Shown here one piece after another: positions 42,488 through 49,591 of a stretch of DNA of 64,000 bases. Location of the stretch: positions 1 to 64,000 of the forward strand of contig NZ_BMWG01000002.1 of NCBI RefSeq assembly GCF_014651115.1. Direction: 5' to 3'. The stretch is from Streptomyces inusitatus. Its GTDB lineage: Bacteria > Actinomycetota > Actinomycetes > Streptomycetales > Streptomycetaceae. Made by a program: the position numbers and the translations under genes. The notes under the pieces were generated by a model that saw only the letters and a program-made list of their open reading frames with translations, did not search any database and was not told the origin of the DNA. Position 1 is the first letter of the stretch. Every line of letters begins with the position of its first letter.

Positions 42488-44095
42488 ATGGATCTCGTCA
42501 TCCGTGACACCCGTGTCATCGACGGCGGCGGCGGCCCCTCCTACCGCGCCGACGTCGGCATACGCGACGGGCGCATCGCCGCCATCCGCCGCGAGGGCCG
42601 TCCGGCGCTCTCCGGCACACGCACCCTCGACGCCGCGGGACTCGCCCTCTCCCCCGGCTTCATCGACATGCACGCCCACAGCGATCTCGCCCTGCTGCGC
42701 GACCCCTCGCACGAGGCGAAGGCGGCACAGGGGGTGACCCTCGAAGTCCTCGGCCAGGACGGACTCTCGTACGCCCCGGTGGACGAACGCACACTCGACG
42801 GCGTGCGCCGGGCCATCAACGGCTGGAACGGCGGCGGGCCCGGCGACGACTCCGTGGACTTCGACTGGCGCACCGTCGGGGAGTATCTGGACCGGCTCGA
42901 CCGGGGCATCGCCGTCAACGCGGCGTATCTGATCCCCCAGGGCACGGTCCGGATGCAGGTCGTCGGCTGGGACGACCGGCCCGCCACCGACGCCGAGCTG
43001 GCGCGGATGAGCGAACTGGTCGCCGAGGGGCTGGAACAGGGCGCGGTCGGCATGTCCTCCGGGCTGACCTACACCCCGGGCATGTACGCCAAGGACGCCG
43101 AGCTGACCGAGCTGTGCCGGGTGGTCGCCTCCTACGGCGGCTACTACTGCCCGCACCACCGCTCCTACGGCGCGGGAGCGCTCCAGGCGTACGAGGAGAT
43201 GGTCGCCCTCACCCGCGAGGCGGGCTGCTCGCTCCACCTCGCCCACGCCACCATGAACTTCGGCGTCAACAAGGGCCGGGCGGGCGATCTGCTGGAGCTG
43301 CTCGACACCGCGCTGGCCGACGGCGCGGACATCACACTGGACACCTACCCCTACACCCCCGGCTCCACCACCCTGGTCGCGGTGCTGCCGAGCTGGGCCG
43401 CCGAGGGCGGCCCCGAAGCGCTGCTGGGACGGCTCGGGGACGACGAGACGGCCGAGCGGATCCGCCACCATCTGGAGGAGATCGGCTCGGACGGCTGCCA
43501 CGGGGTGCCGATGGAGTGGGAGACCATCGAGATCTCCGGGGTCTCCGACCCGGCGCTCGCCGCCTACGTCGGCAAGACCGTCGAGCAGTCGGCGCGCGAG
43601 CGGGGCGAGGCCCCCTGGGTGACCGCCCGGCGGCTGCTGATCGAGGACAAACTCGGCTCCACGATCCTCCAGCACGTCGGCCACGAGGAGAACGTCCGCG
43701 CCATCATGCGCCACCGGGTCCACACCGGCGGCAGCGACGGCATCCTCCAGGGCGCGAAGCCCCACCCGCGCGCCTACGGCACCTTCCCGCACTATCTCGG
43801 CCGGTACGCGCGTGAGCTGGGCATCCTCTCCCTGGAGGAGACGGTCGCCCATCTCACCTCGCGCCCGGCGGCCCGGCTGCGGCTCCCGGACCGGGGGCTG
43901 GTCCAGGAGGGCTACCGGGCGGATCTGGTGCTCTTCGACCCCGAGACGGTCGCGGCGGGCTCGACCTTCGAGTCCCCGCGCACCCTGCCGTCCGGCATTC
44001 CGCATGTGCTGATCGACGGCAAGTTCGTCATCGAGGACGGCGTACGGACGGATGTCCTGGCGGGCCGCTCCGTCCGCCGCACGCCCCGCGACTGA
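42488..44095 (+). CDS. N-acyl-D-amino-acid deacylase family amidohydrolase
   Basis: A 535-residue amidohydrolase-superfamily deacylase. H62 and H64 in FIDMHAHSD bind metal, ITLDTYPYTPGST is conserved, and the catalytic Asp is in HTGGSDGILQG. Two canonical D-aminoacylase positions differ: the metal-bridging Cys of GNCGxS is replaced (VLGQDGLSYAP, D91), and the usual SHHK lysine/histidine block reads LAHATMNFGVNKG. That marks a subfamily with another metal site or substrate. In this cluster deacetylation of N-acetyl-D-glucosaminate is plausible; N-acyl-D-amino acids remain possible. It is coupled to the deaminase operon with GAAGGAAGCGGAG before the ATG. Confidence 0.88.
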   Translation: MDLVIRDTRVIDGGGGPSYRADVGIRDGRIAAIRREGRPALSGTRTLDAAGLALSPGFIDMHAHSDLALLRDPSHEAKAAQGVTLEVLGQDGLSYAPVDERTLDGVRRAINGWNGGGPGDDSVDFDWRTVGEYLDRLDRGIAVNAAYLIPQGTVRMQVVGWDDRPATDAELARMSELVAEGLEQGAVGMSSGLTYTPGMYAKDAELTELCRVVASYGGYYCPHHRSYGAGALQAYEEMVALTREAGCSLHLAHATMNFGVNKGRAGDLLELLDTALADGADITLDTYPYTPGSTTLVAVLPSWAAEGGPEALLGRLGDDETAERIRHHLEEIGSDGCHGVPMEWETIEISGVSDPALAAYVGKTVEQSARERGEAPWVTARRLLIEDKLGSTILQHVGHEENVRAIMRHRVHTGGSDGILQGAKPHPRAYGTFPHYLGRYARELGILSLEETVAHLTSRPAARLRLPDRGLVQEGYRADLVLFDPETVAAGSTFESPRTLPSGIPHVLIDGKFVIEDGVRTDVLAGRSVRRTPRD

Positions 44096-44146
44096 CCGCA
44101 CGACCCGCGACGGACCGCACGTCCCGCGACGGACCGTTCGCGAGTC

Positions 44147-44371
44147 TCAGGCGGGGAGCCCCGGCACGATCTTGCCGACCACATCGGTGACGGGCTGGAG
44201 CGCCCCGCCCGGCGGGGGCTTGAGCAGATTGCGGTCGACCTCGCCGACCGCCGACTGCTTCGCGGGGTGCTGCGGGGCGGCGGCGGTGACGGCCTGAGCG
44301 GCGCCCGCGGCCGAAAGAGTGAGGAAAACGGCGACGAACGCGACAGCGGCTGTTCTCTTGTGACAGATCAT
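44147..44371 (-). CDS. Small secreted protein, 74 aa
   Basis: A signal peptide (ICHKRTAAVAFVAVFLTLSAAGAAQA) followed by a mature part of only about 47 residues (VDRNLLKPPPGGALQPVTDVVGKIVPGLP), without cysteine. It is divergent from the chaplin gene across 190 bases. Short secreted proteins beside chaplins are common in Streptomyces, but the function of this one is not known. The start at 44371 gives a standard signal peptide; its ribosome binding site is weak. Confidence 0.6.
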   Translation of the reverse strand: MICHKRTAAVAFVAVFLTLSAAGAAQAVTAAAPQHPAKQSAVGEVDRNLLKPPPGGALQPVTDVVGKIVPGLPA

Positions 44372-44474
44372 GCGCTGTGCAACGCGCGGAGGGGCCGACG
44401 AGTCACGTTCCGGCCCGTATGGCACTTCCGACACATGTGCCACTACGGCATGCGCGGCCACTTTCGCGATGATC

Positions 44475-44502
44475 CGTTACCGCCCAGCGGCTCCGGCGTT
44501 GA
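44475..44502 (+). promoter_or_regulatory. BldN-type sigma factor promoter of the chaplin gene
   Basis: CGTTAC at 44475-44480 and CGTTGA at 44497-44502 are separated by exactly 16 bases. This fits the known consensus of sigma BldN promoters (CGTAAC, N16, CGTT), which drive chaplin and rodlin genes during aerial growth. The start codon lies 60 bases downstream. Match judged by eye, one mismatch in the -35. Confidence 0.75.
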
Positions 44503-44561
44503 AGGGGCGTGACGGTCGCAAGTCCTGTGGCCGATGTCCCGAAAATCGCAAGGAGAAACTG

Positions 44562-44819
44562 ATGTCGCGTTTCGCCAAGGCCGCTGCTGTCGTCGCCGGC
44601 TCGGGCGCCCTCCTGGTCGGCGGCGCCGGTATGGCCATCGCCGACGCCGGAGCGCACGGCGCCGCCACCCACTCCCCGGGTGTGCTGTCGGGCAACCTCG
44701 TCCAGGTCCCCGTCAACATCCCGGTCAACCTCTGCGGCAACACCGTCAACATCATCGCGCTGCTGAACCCGGCGTTCGGCAACACCTGCGTGAACGCCTC
44801 CGAGGGCGGCGCGTACTAA
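44562..44819 (+). CDS. Short chaplin (single-domain, two-cysteine)
   Basis: An 85-residue hydrophobic surface protein. Signal peptide ends at AIADAG; one chaplin domain follows with GNLVQVPVNIPVNLCGNTVNIIALLNPAFGNTCVN, including the two conserved cysteines of ChpF/G/H-type short chaplins (ChpE lacks them). It assembles as amyloid on aerial hyphae and spores. AAGGAGAAA precedes the ATG. The promoter fits the BldN consensus. The letter (D-H) cannot be assigned from one sequence. Confidence 0.95.
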   Translation: MSRFAKAAAVVAGSGALLVGGAGMAIADAGAHGAATHSPGVLSGNLVQVPVNIPVNLCGNTVNIIALLNPAFGNTCVNASEGGAY

Positions 44820-44862
44820 GCCCCACCCGCGTTACCCCGCATTACCCCGCATTACCCCGAGC

Positions 44863-44901
44863 ACTGTGGCCTCCCCTTCGGACGAAGGAGGAGGCCACAG
44901 T
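44863..44901. terminator. Bidirectional terminator after the chaplin gene
   Basis: ACTGTGGCCTCC (44863-44874) pairs with 44890-44901; inner CCTTC/GAAGG extends the stem with one bulged A. It separates the convergent chaplin and melC2 genes. Just before it GCATTACCCC repeats in tandem (44830-44859). Confidence 0.8.
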
Positions 44902-44917
44902 CCTGTGCGGGCCCGGC

Positions 44918-45778
44918 TCAGACGTAGCGGTAGAGCCGGGAGTGGTCCAGCAGCCGCGAGGGCGGCTCGCCCCAGGGCGGCATCGGATCATCCAGCGCGA
45001 AGACCCGCCCGGCCTGCGGATCCGGGGCGGCGACCCGCGTACGGGGCTGATATCCGGCCCCCGGACGGGCCCGCTGCCAGCGGTCCCACAGCAGATCGAT
45101 GAAAGCGTGATGGAGCCAGAAAACCGGATCATTGGGAGAGGTCGCGCCCAGCATCAGACCGCCCACCCAGCGATGCACCCGGTTGTGGTTGCGCCACCGC
45201 GCGGAATCCCCGGTACTCCAGCCCTCGACGGCATTGCGGAAACCGGAGGTCGCGGTGGAGTCCCAGGGGGCCGCGTCGTAATGGGGCTCGGCGAGCGCGG
45301 CAGCCACCTCCTCGGCGGTGGGCAGGGCCAGCGGCGCGGACGGCCGGCCGAGATTCCGGGTGAGATACCTGCCGTCGGTGATCCGCGAATCGATCCGCCA
45401 ATTCCCGGCGGAGTACGCGAACGGGCCGGTCATCACCTGCCGGTCGCCCGTCCGGCCCGTGCCGCCGAGGAAATCGTCCGCCCAGAGCGAGGAATCGGGC
45501 GTACGGTCCACCGTCCAGTCCCAGTAAGGGATCGTCACCGAGGAGTCGACCCGCTGGAGCGCGCCCTCGAACTCCAGCAGATAGCGCCGGTGCCAGGGGA
45601 AGAACGACGGCGTCATATGGGCCGCCCTGGGCCTGCTGTCGCCGTCGGGCACATAGAAGTCGTCGTGCATCCTGACGAACTCGTCGTAAACCCCCGAACG
45701 CTTCAGCTCCAGCAGCGCGTCGATCAGCCGCCGCTTCTCGGTGGGGGAAAGATTCCGCTGATTCTTACGGGTGTGCAC
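44918..45778 (-). CDS. melC2: Tyrosinase MelC2
   Basis: A 286-residue type 3 copper oxidase that hydroxylates phenols and oxidises catechols, giving melanin. CuA ligands are H38, H54 and H63 (FVRMHDDFY, RAAHMTP, FFPWHRRYLLEFE); CuB ligands are H198, H202 and H223 or H224 (RNHNRVHRWVGG, DPVFWLHHAFIDLLW). It has no own signal peptide and needs MelC1 for copper loading and export. GTG start at 45778, 17 bases after melC1. Length is normal for Streptomyces enzymes. Confidence 0.95.
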   Translation of the reverse strand: MHTRKNQRNLSPTEKRRLIDALLELKRSGVYDEFVRMHDDFYVPDGDSRPRAAHMTPSFFPWHRRYLLEFEGALQRVDSSVTIPYWDWTVDRTPDSSLWADDFLGGTGRTGDRQVMTGPFAYSAGNWRIDSRITDGRYLTRNLGRPSAPLALPTAEEVAAALAEPHYDAAPWDSTATSGFRNAVEGWSTGDSARWRNHNRVHRWVGGLMLGATSPNDPVFWLHHAFIDLLWDRWQRARPGAGYQPRTRVAAPDPQAGRVFALDDPMPPWGEPPSRLLDHSRLYRYV

Positions 45779-45795
45779 CAGTGCCGCTCCTGTCC

Positions 45796-46227
45796 TCAGA
45801 GTCCCGTCGCGGCGGCCGCCAGCCGGGCGGTCCCCAACTCGTCGACCGCGGCACGGGCCGCCTCGCGCAGCGTCGGGAACGACTCGTAGTGGTTGACATG
45901 GCTGAGATAGCTGCCGTCGGCCCGCCGCATGACATGCAGCGGCCGGCCGTCGATCCGGACCTCGACACCCGGCGCTCCGCCCGCGGACCCCCCGGCCGCG
46001 CCCGCCGGAACCATGACCGTCACGGTGCCCTCGATGTGCCGCCCCCGGTACAGCTCCGCGAACCGCTCCAGATCACGCCCCGGGCCCGGGGCGCGCCGCT
46101 CGGAGCCCGCCGGGTCGCGGGCGACGAGCAGGGGCGCGAGCGCACCGGCCGCGCCGGCGACCACGCCGACGGTGAAGACCGCCTGCAGAGCGGCGCGGCG
46201 GGACAGCGGGCGGTTGAGGATACGCAT
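45796..46227 (-). CDS. melC1: Tyrosinase cofactor / copper chaperone MelC1
   Basis: A 143-residue helper with a twin-arginine signal (PLSRRAALQAVFTVGVVAGAAG). It inserts copper into MelC2 and carries it out by the Tat route. The mature domain has GTVTVMVP, VEVRIDGRPLHVMRRADGSYLSHVNHYESFPT, the caddie fold whose Tyr occupies the tyrosinase active site, and the ending DELGTARLAA. It is the first gene of the leftward melC operon. The promoter must lie within the 254 bases shared with the divergent P450. Confidence 0.95.
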   Translation of the reverse strand: MRILNRPLSRRAALQAVFTVGVVAGAAGALAPLLVARDPAGSERRAPGPGRDLERFAELYRGRHIEGTVTVMVPAGAAGGSAGGAPGVEVRIDGRPLHVMRRADGSYLSHVNHYESFPTLREAARAAVDELGTARLAAAATGL

Positions 46228-46481
46228 GGTCGGTCCGTCCTGTTCGACCTCGCCGTCCGGTCGGGGACGGCCGTGCACCGCCCTGTCAACGAGACGACGG
46301 CGAAAGGGTTCCTCTTCCGGGTGGCACACGCACCCGGACGGCGGTCACCGGAACGCGTGCCCGCCGTCCGGGGGAAGGTCGCGCGAAGGGAGGCAATCCC
46401 CGGCCGCCGGGCCGTGTCGGCCGGGAACGCCGCCGGACAGTGGGCCAGCATGGCCGCCCCGCCCCTCAGGAGGTCATCACC

Positions 46482-47738
46482 GTGGAAGCCCCCCTCAGCA
46501 CCGGCGAGGTCGATCTCGCCGACCCGTCGTTCTGGCGGCTGCCGCGCTCCCGCAGGCTCGCCTCCTTCGCCCTGCTGCGCACCCTGGAGACCCCCGTCCG
46601 CTTCGGTGCGGGGCCCGGCTTCTGGGCACTGGTGAGACACGCCGACGTACGGGCCGCGAGCCGCGCCCCCCAGCACTTCGCCAGCGCGCCGGGGGTCACC
46701 ACGCCCGAGCCGGCGGCCTGGGCCAAGGCCGTCTTCGGCAACTCGATGGTCAACATGGACGGCCCCGAGCACGCGGCGCTGCGCGGCATCGTCTCCCGCG
46801 CCTTCACCCCCCGGCTGCTGGCCGCCGCCGAGGAGAACGTACGGGCGATCGCCCGGCGGGTGACGGAGGAGACGGTCCGCGACCGGCCCGCGGACTTCGT
46901 GACCTCGGTCGCCTCCCGGATGCCGTTCGAGGTCATCTGCGACCTGATGGGCGTGGACGGCCGGTACCGGGACGAGATCGCCCGGCAGATCGACGAGGCG
47001 TCCCGGAACGTGGGCGTGGGCCGCCGCCGGATCCGGGTGCCCGGGCGCGGGCTGCGGGCGCTCGCCCGGCTCAATCTGACGATGGCCAAGCTGGCCGGGG
47101 AACGCCGCCGCCGGCCCGCCGACGACCTGATCACCGCGCTGGTCACCGCCGACGTCGACGGCGCGGCCCTCTCCTCCCGCCAGCTCGGCGCGTTCTTCTC
47201 ACTGCTGCTGGTCGCCGGGGTCGAGACCACCCGTAACGCCGTCACACACGGACTGGCGCTGCTCTCGGCCCACCCGGAGCAGCGGGCCCTGCTGACGGAG
47301 GACTTCGAGCGGTACGCGGACGGCGCGGTGGACGAGATCGTGCGGCACTCCACGCCGATCATCCAGTTCCGCCGCACGGTCGTGGCCGAATGCGAGCTGG
47401 GCGGGCGGATGTTCGTCCCCGGCGAGAAGGCCGTGCTCTTCTACGCCTCGGCCAACCGCGACGAGGCCGTGTTCGACGACCCCGACGCGTTCGACATCAC
47501 CCGGGACCCCAATCCGCATCTGGGGTACGGGGGCGGCGGCCCGCACTACTGCCTCGGGGCACATCTGGCGCGGCAGGAGATGAAGGCGCTCTTCGGCGAG
47601 CTGCTCGCCCGGGCGGACGGTCCGCGCGCGGCGGGGACGATGGAGCTGATCGACTCCAGTTTCGACAACCGGGTCCGCTCGCTGCCCGTCGTCTTCGGCC
47701 CGGCGGACGCTCCGGCCGGCCTTCGGGTCCCCGGTTAG
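46482..47738 (+). CDS. Cytochrome P450
   Basis: A 418-residue soluble bacterial P450. The oxygen-binding I helix is A245-G-V-E-T249, ExxR is E285-x-x-R288 (EIVRHST), and the haem cysteine is C357 in GGGGPHYCLGAHLAR. MDGPEHAALRGIVSRAFTP and NPHLGYGGGGPHYCLG are reminiscent of CYP125/CYP142-like steroid or fatty-chain P450s, but a subfamily cannot be assigned. No ferredoxin gene is adjacent. AGGAGG at 46468-46473 fixes the GTG at 46482. Its stop overlaps that of the convergent DUF5949 gene. Confidence 0.93.
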   Translation: MEAPLSTGEVDLADPSFWRLPRSRRLASFALLRTLETPVRFGAGPGFWALVRHADVRAASRAPQHFASAPGVTTPEPAAWAKAVFGNSMVNMDGPEHAALRGIVSRAFTPRLLAAAEENVRAIARRVTEETVRDRPADFVTSVASRMPFEVICDLMGVDGRYRDEIARQIDEASRNVGVGRRRIRVPGRGLRALARLNLTMAKLAGERRRRPADDLITALVTADVDGAALSSRQLGAFFSLLLVAGVETTRNAVTHGLALLSAHPEQRALLTEDFERYADGAVDEIVRHSTPIIQFRRTVVAECELGGRMFVPGEKAVLFYASANRDEAVFDDPDAFDITRDPNPHLGYGGGGPHYCLGAHLARQEMKALFGELLARADGPRAAGTMELIDSSFDNRVRSLPVVFGPADAPAGLRVPG

Positions 47739-48238
47739 CCGCGCAGCCGGCTCACCGGGAGCAGAGCGTGCGCGGCGGCCAGCAAGGTGCCCTCGTCGCC
47801 GACATAGGACTGGAGGAGTTCCTCGGTGAGAGGCTCCCCCGGGGTCGCCTCGGGCCAGGGGCGGGTGCTGATGAGCAGATGGGCGTGGCCGCGCGACTCG
47901 GCGGCGGCGAGCCACTCGACGGGGGCCGGGCACTGGGCGCTCAGACCGGGCATGTTGAGGACCGCGCGCCCGCCCTGGACCAGCAGTCTGATCGGCGAGT
48001 TGAAGGAGGTCGGGGTGGCGTCGGTCAGCGTGCCGTCGACCGCGAGACCGCCCTGCCGGATCAGCCCCTCCAGGGCGGTGACACCCGCCTCGGGCCCGCC
48101 GTCGCCGTCGCCGAGGGAGTAGACGAGCAGATACGGCATGTCGTGTCCGGCGTCGGGGTCACCGGTCCAGGCCAGCATCGACACTGTGCCCAAGTGGCCG
48201 CGCTGGACAGTGTTCTTGGCAGAGTTCGCGAGGGTCAT
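47735..48238 (-). CDS. DUF5949 family protein
   Basis: A 167-residue soluble protein. LGTVSMLAWTGDPDAGHDMPYLLVYSLGDGDGGPEAG, LLVQGGRAVLNMPGLSAQCPAPVEWLAA and STRPWPEATPGEPLTEE are hallmark segments of DUF5949, a family I associate with streptomycetes only. No function is known. It converges on the P450 with overlapping stops (TTAG at 47735-47738). Confidence 0.78.
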   Translation of the reverse strand: MTLANSAKNTVQRGHLGTVSMLAWTGDPDAGHDMPYLLVYSLGDGDGGPEAGVTALEGLIRQGGLAVDGTLTDATPTSFNSPIRLLVQGGRAVLNMPGLSAQCPAPVEWLAAAESRGHAHLLISTRPWPEATPGEPLTEELLQSYVGDEGTLLAAAHALLPVSRLRG

Positions 48239-48283
48239 GGACCGGCACCCTAGTGCCCGGCCCGGTCCGGCGGCCCCCTCCGT

Positions 48284-48883
48284 TCATCTGGATGGGGGAA
48301 AGCGGAGCTGCCAGGCGAGGGACCGGTTTCCCAGGACCGTGTGAAGACGTACGATCCGTGCCCGCTCCGGCACTTCGAAGACCAGCCAGCCCTTTCTCTG
48401 TTCGCCCACCGAAAGGGTGTTCCAGCGCAGCGGGGCCCCGGTGGTGAGGGTTCCGGTGGTGACCGGGAGATGGCGCTCGCCCGTGTCGTCGACCACCCAG
48501 GCGCGGGCTCCGGCCACCTCATGGGGCTTGCCGCCGAAGTTGAGCAGGGTGACCGCGACGCCGACCCACCGGGAGCCGCTCGCCGGGCGGTCGGCGGCGC
48601 GGACGCCGACGGCCGGGTCCACCTGGCCGACGACCGAGACCCGCAGATGCGTCCCCGACCCCCGGCCGCCGAGGTCGGCCGAGTCCCCGACCCAGGCCAC
48701 CTCGGGCTTCGCGGCGGCGCGGGCCGGCTTCTCGTCGGAGGCTGCCGCCTGGGCGGCCGGAGTGGCCGGGGCGGGCCGCGCGCGCGGCGGGGGGCCGTCG
48801 GTGAGGGCGTCGACGGGGTTCTGGCAGGCGGTGAGGCTCATCGCGAGCGCCGACAGCAGCAGCACCCGGGCAATGTGGCGCAT
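48284..48883 (-). CDS. Lipoprotein with DUF4352-like domain
   Basis: A 199-residue exported lipoprotein: lipobox SLTACQN, an Ala/Pro linker of about 45 residues, and a beta-sandwich domain (LRVSVVGQVDP; GSRWVGVAVTLLNFGGKPHEVAGARAWVVDDTGERH; NTLSVGEQRKGWLVFEVPERARI) with the telokin-like DUF4352 pattern. Such proteins are surface lipoproteins of unknown role. It precedes the DUF5949 gene in the same direction with 45 bases between. Confidence 0.8.
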   Translation of the reverse strand: MRHIARVLLLSALAMSLTACQNPVDALTDGPPPRARPAPATPAAQAAASDEKPARAAAKPEVAWVGDSADLGGRGSGTHLRVSVVGQVDPAVGVRAADRPASGSRWVGVAVTLLNFGGKPHEVAGARAWVVDDTGERHLPVTTGTLTTGAPLRWNTLSVGEQRKGWLVFEVPERARIVRLHTVLGNRSLAWQLRFPPSR

Positions 48884-49338
48884 CGGTCCCCTTCAGCAGG
48901 CCGTTTTCCGTATCATCACCGCCTTCGGCCGGGAAGAGACGCTGCGGGGCACGTGTCGCGTCCGGTGTCGCCCGGAGGGGCCCCGGAGATGCCGGTGGTC
49001 GGTCCCGGGGGGCGTAACTGCCCGGTGGTCGATCCGGGGGGCGTACTGCCCGGCGGTCGGGGTCGAGCGCAACGCCCGGTGGTTGGTCCGGGGGGGGGCG
49101 TACTGCCCGGCGGTCGGGGTCCGGGGCCGCTCCGGGACCGGGTCCGGGACTGCTTTCCTCACCGCGCTCCGCGCGAGCTGCGCCGCTTTACGTCCCGGAC
49201 CCGGTCCCTGCGCGTCCCCGTCCAGGTCAGTTCCCGGCGATCCCGTTCCGGGCCCGATCACCGAAAAACCGTTCCCTCACTACTTCCCCGTGCGGGGTGT
49301 GCGGTGACCTCGCCCCGGGTGCGGGCGTTGGCCGACGT
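48884..49338. other. Intergenic region with G-rich tandem repeats
   Basis: 455 bases without a convincing gene. The middle is a tandem repeat array (48991-49132). The segment 49140-49280 has several GGGACC/GGTCCC blocks that can pair. Promoters for the leftward lipoprotein and the rightward small gene should lie at the two ends. Confidence 0.5.
48991..49132. repeat. Degenerate tandem repeat, about 54-bp unit
   Basis: Units beginning GCCCGGTGGTCG..CCGGGGGG-CGTACT and GCCCGGCGGTCGGGGTC alternate. Copy pairs start at about 49020 and 49074, with a partial unit from 48991. Poly-G runs of up to nine occur. Not coding in any consistent frame. Confidence 0.65.
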
Positions 49339-49584
49339 ATGGCGAGAACTCCCGAAGCCGACCGCTGGGAGCGGGTGCGGCCGCTCACGGCCCCGAGGAC
49401 CGATCCGTACGTCCGGCCACCGGGGGCGGACGAGAGCCCGATCTACGACCGGCTGGCGCGGGAGTGGAGCACGGCGGGGCGCACCCTGCCGGGGGCGGAC
49501 GACGGGGAGTGGGGTCTGCTGGCCCGCTTCCCGCCGCTGCCGGGGTTCCCCGACTTCCCCGGCGGCGGCGTGCACACGGGCTGA
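49339..49584 (+). CDS. Small hypothetical protein, 81 aa
   Basis: A soluble acidic 81-residue protein (EADRWERVRPLTAPRTDPYV, SPIYDRLAREWSTAGRTLPG, then FPPLPGFPDFPGGGVHTG). No domain is recognised. The start at MARTPEADRW is preferred over an in-frame start 42 bases upstream. It converges on the flavoprotein gene with eight bases between stops. Coding support is codon bias only. Confidence 0.55.
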   Translation: MARTPEADRWERVRPLTAPRTDPYVRPPGADESPIYDRLAREWSTAGRTLPGADDGEWGLLARFPPLPGFPDFPGGGVHTG

Positions 49585-49591
49585 GGGAGCG

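Noticed and set aside
44918..47738. Tyrosinase plus P450 as a natural product gene cluster
   Set aside because: No scaffold-making enzyme (PKS, NRPS, terpene synthase or precursor peptide) is nearby; melC is a common standalone melanin operon.
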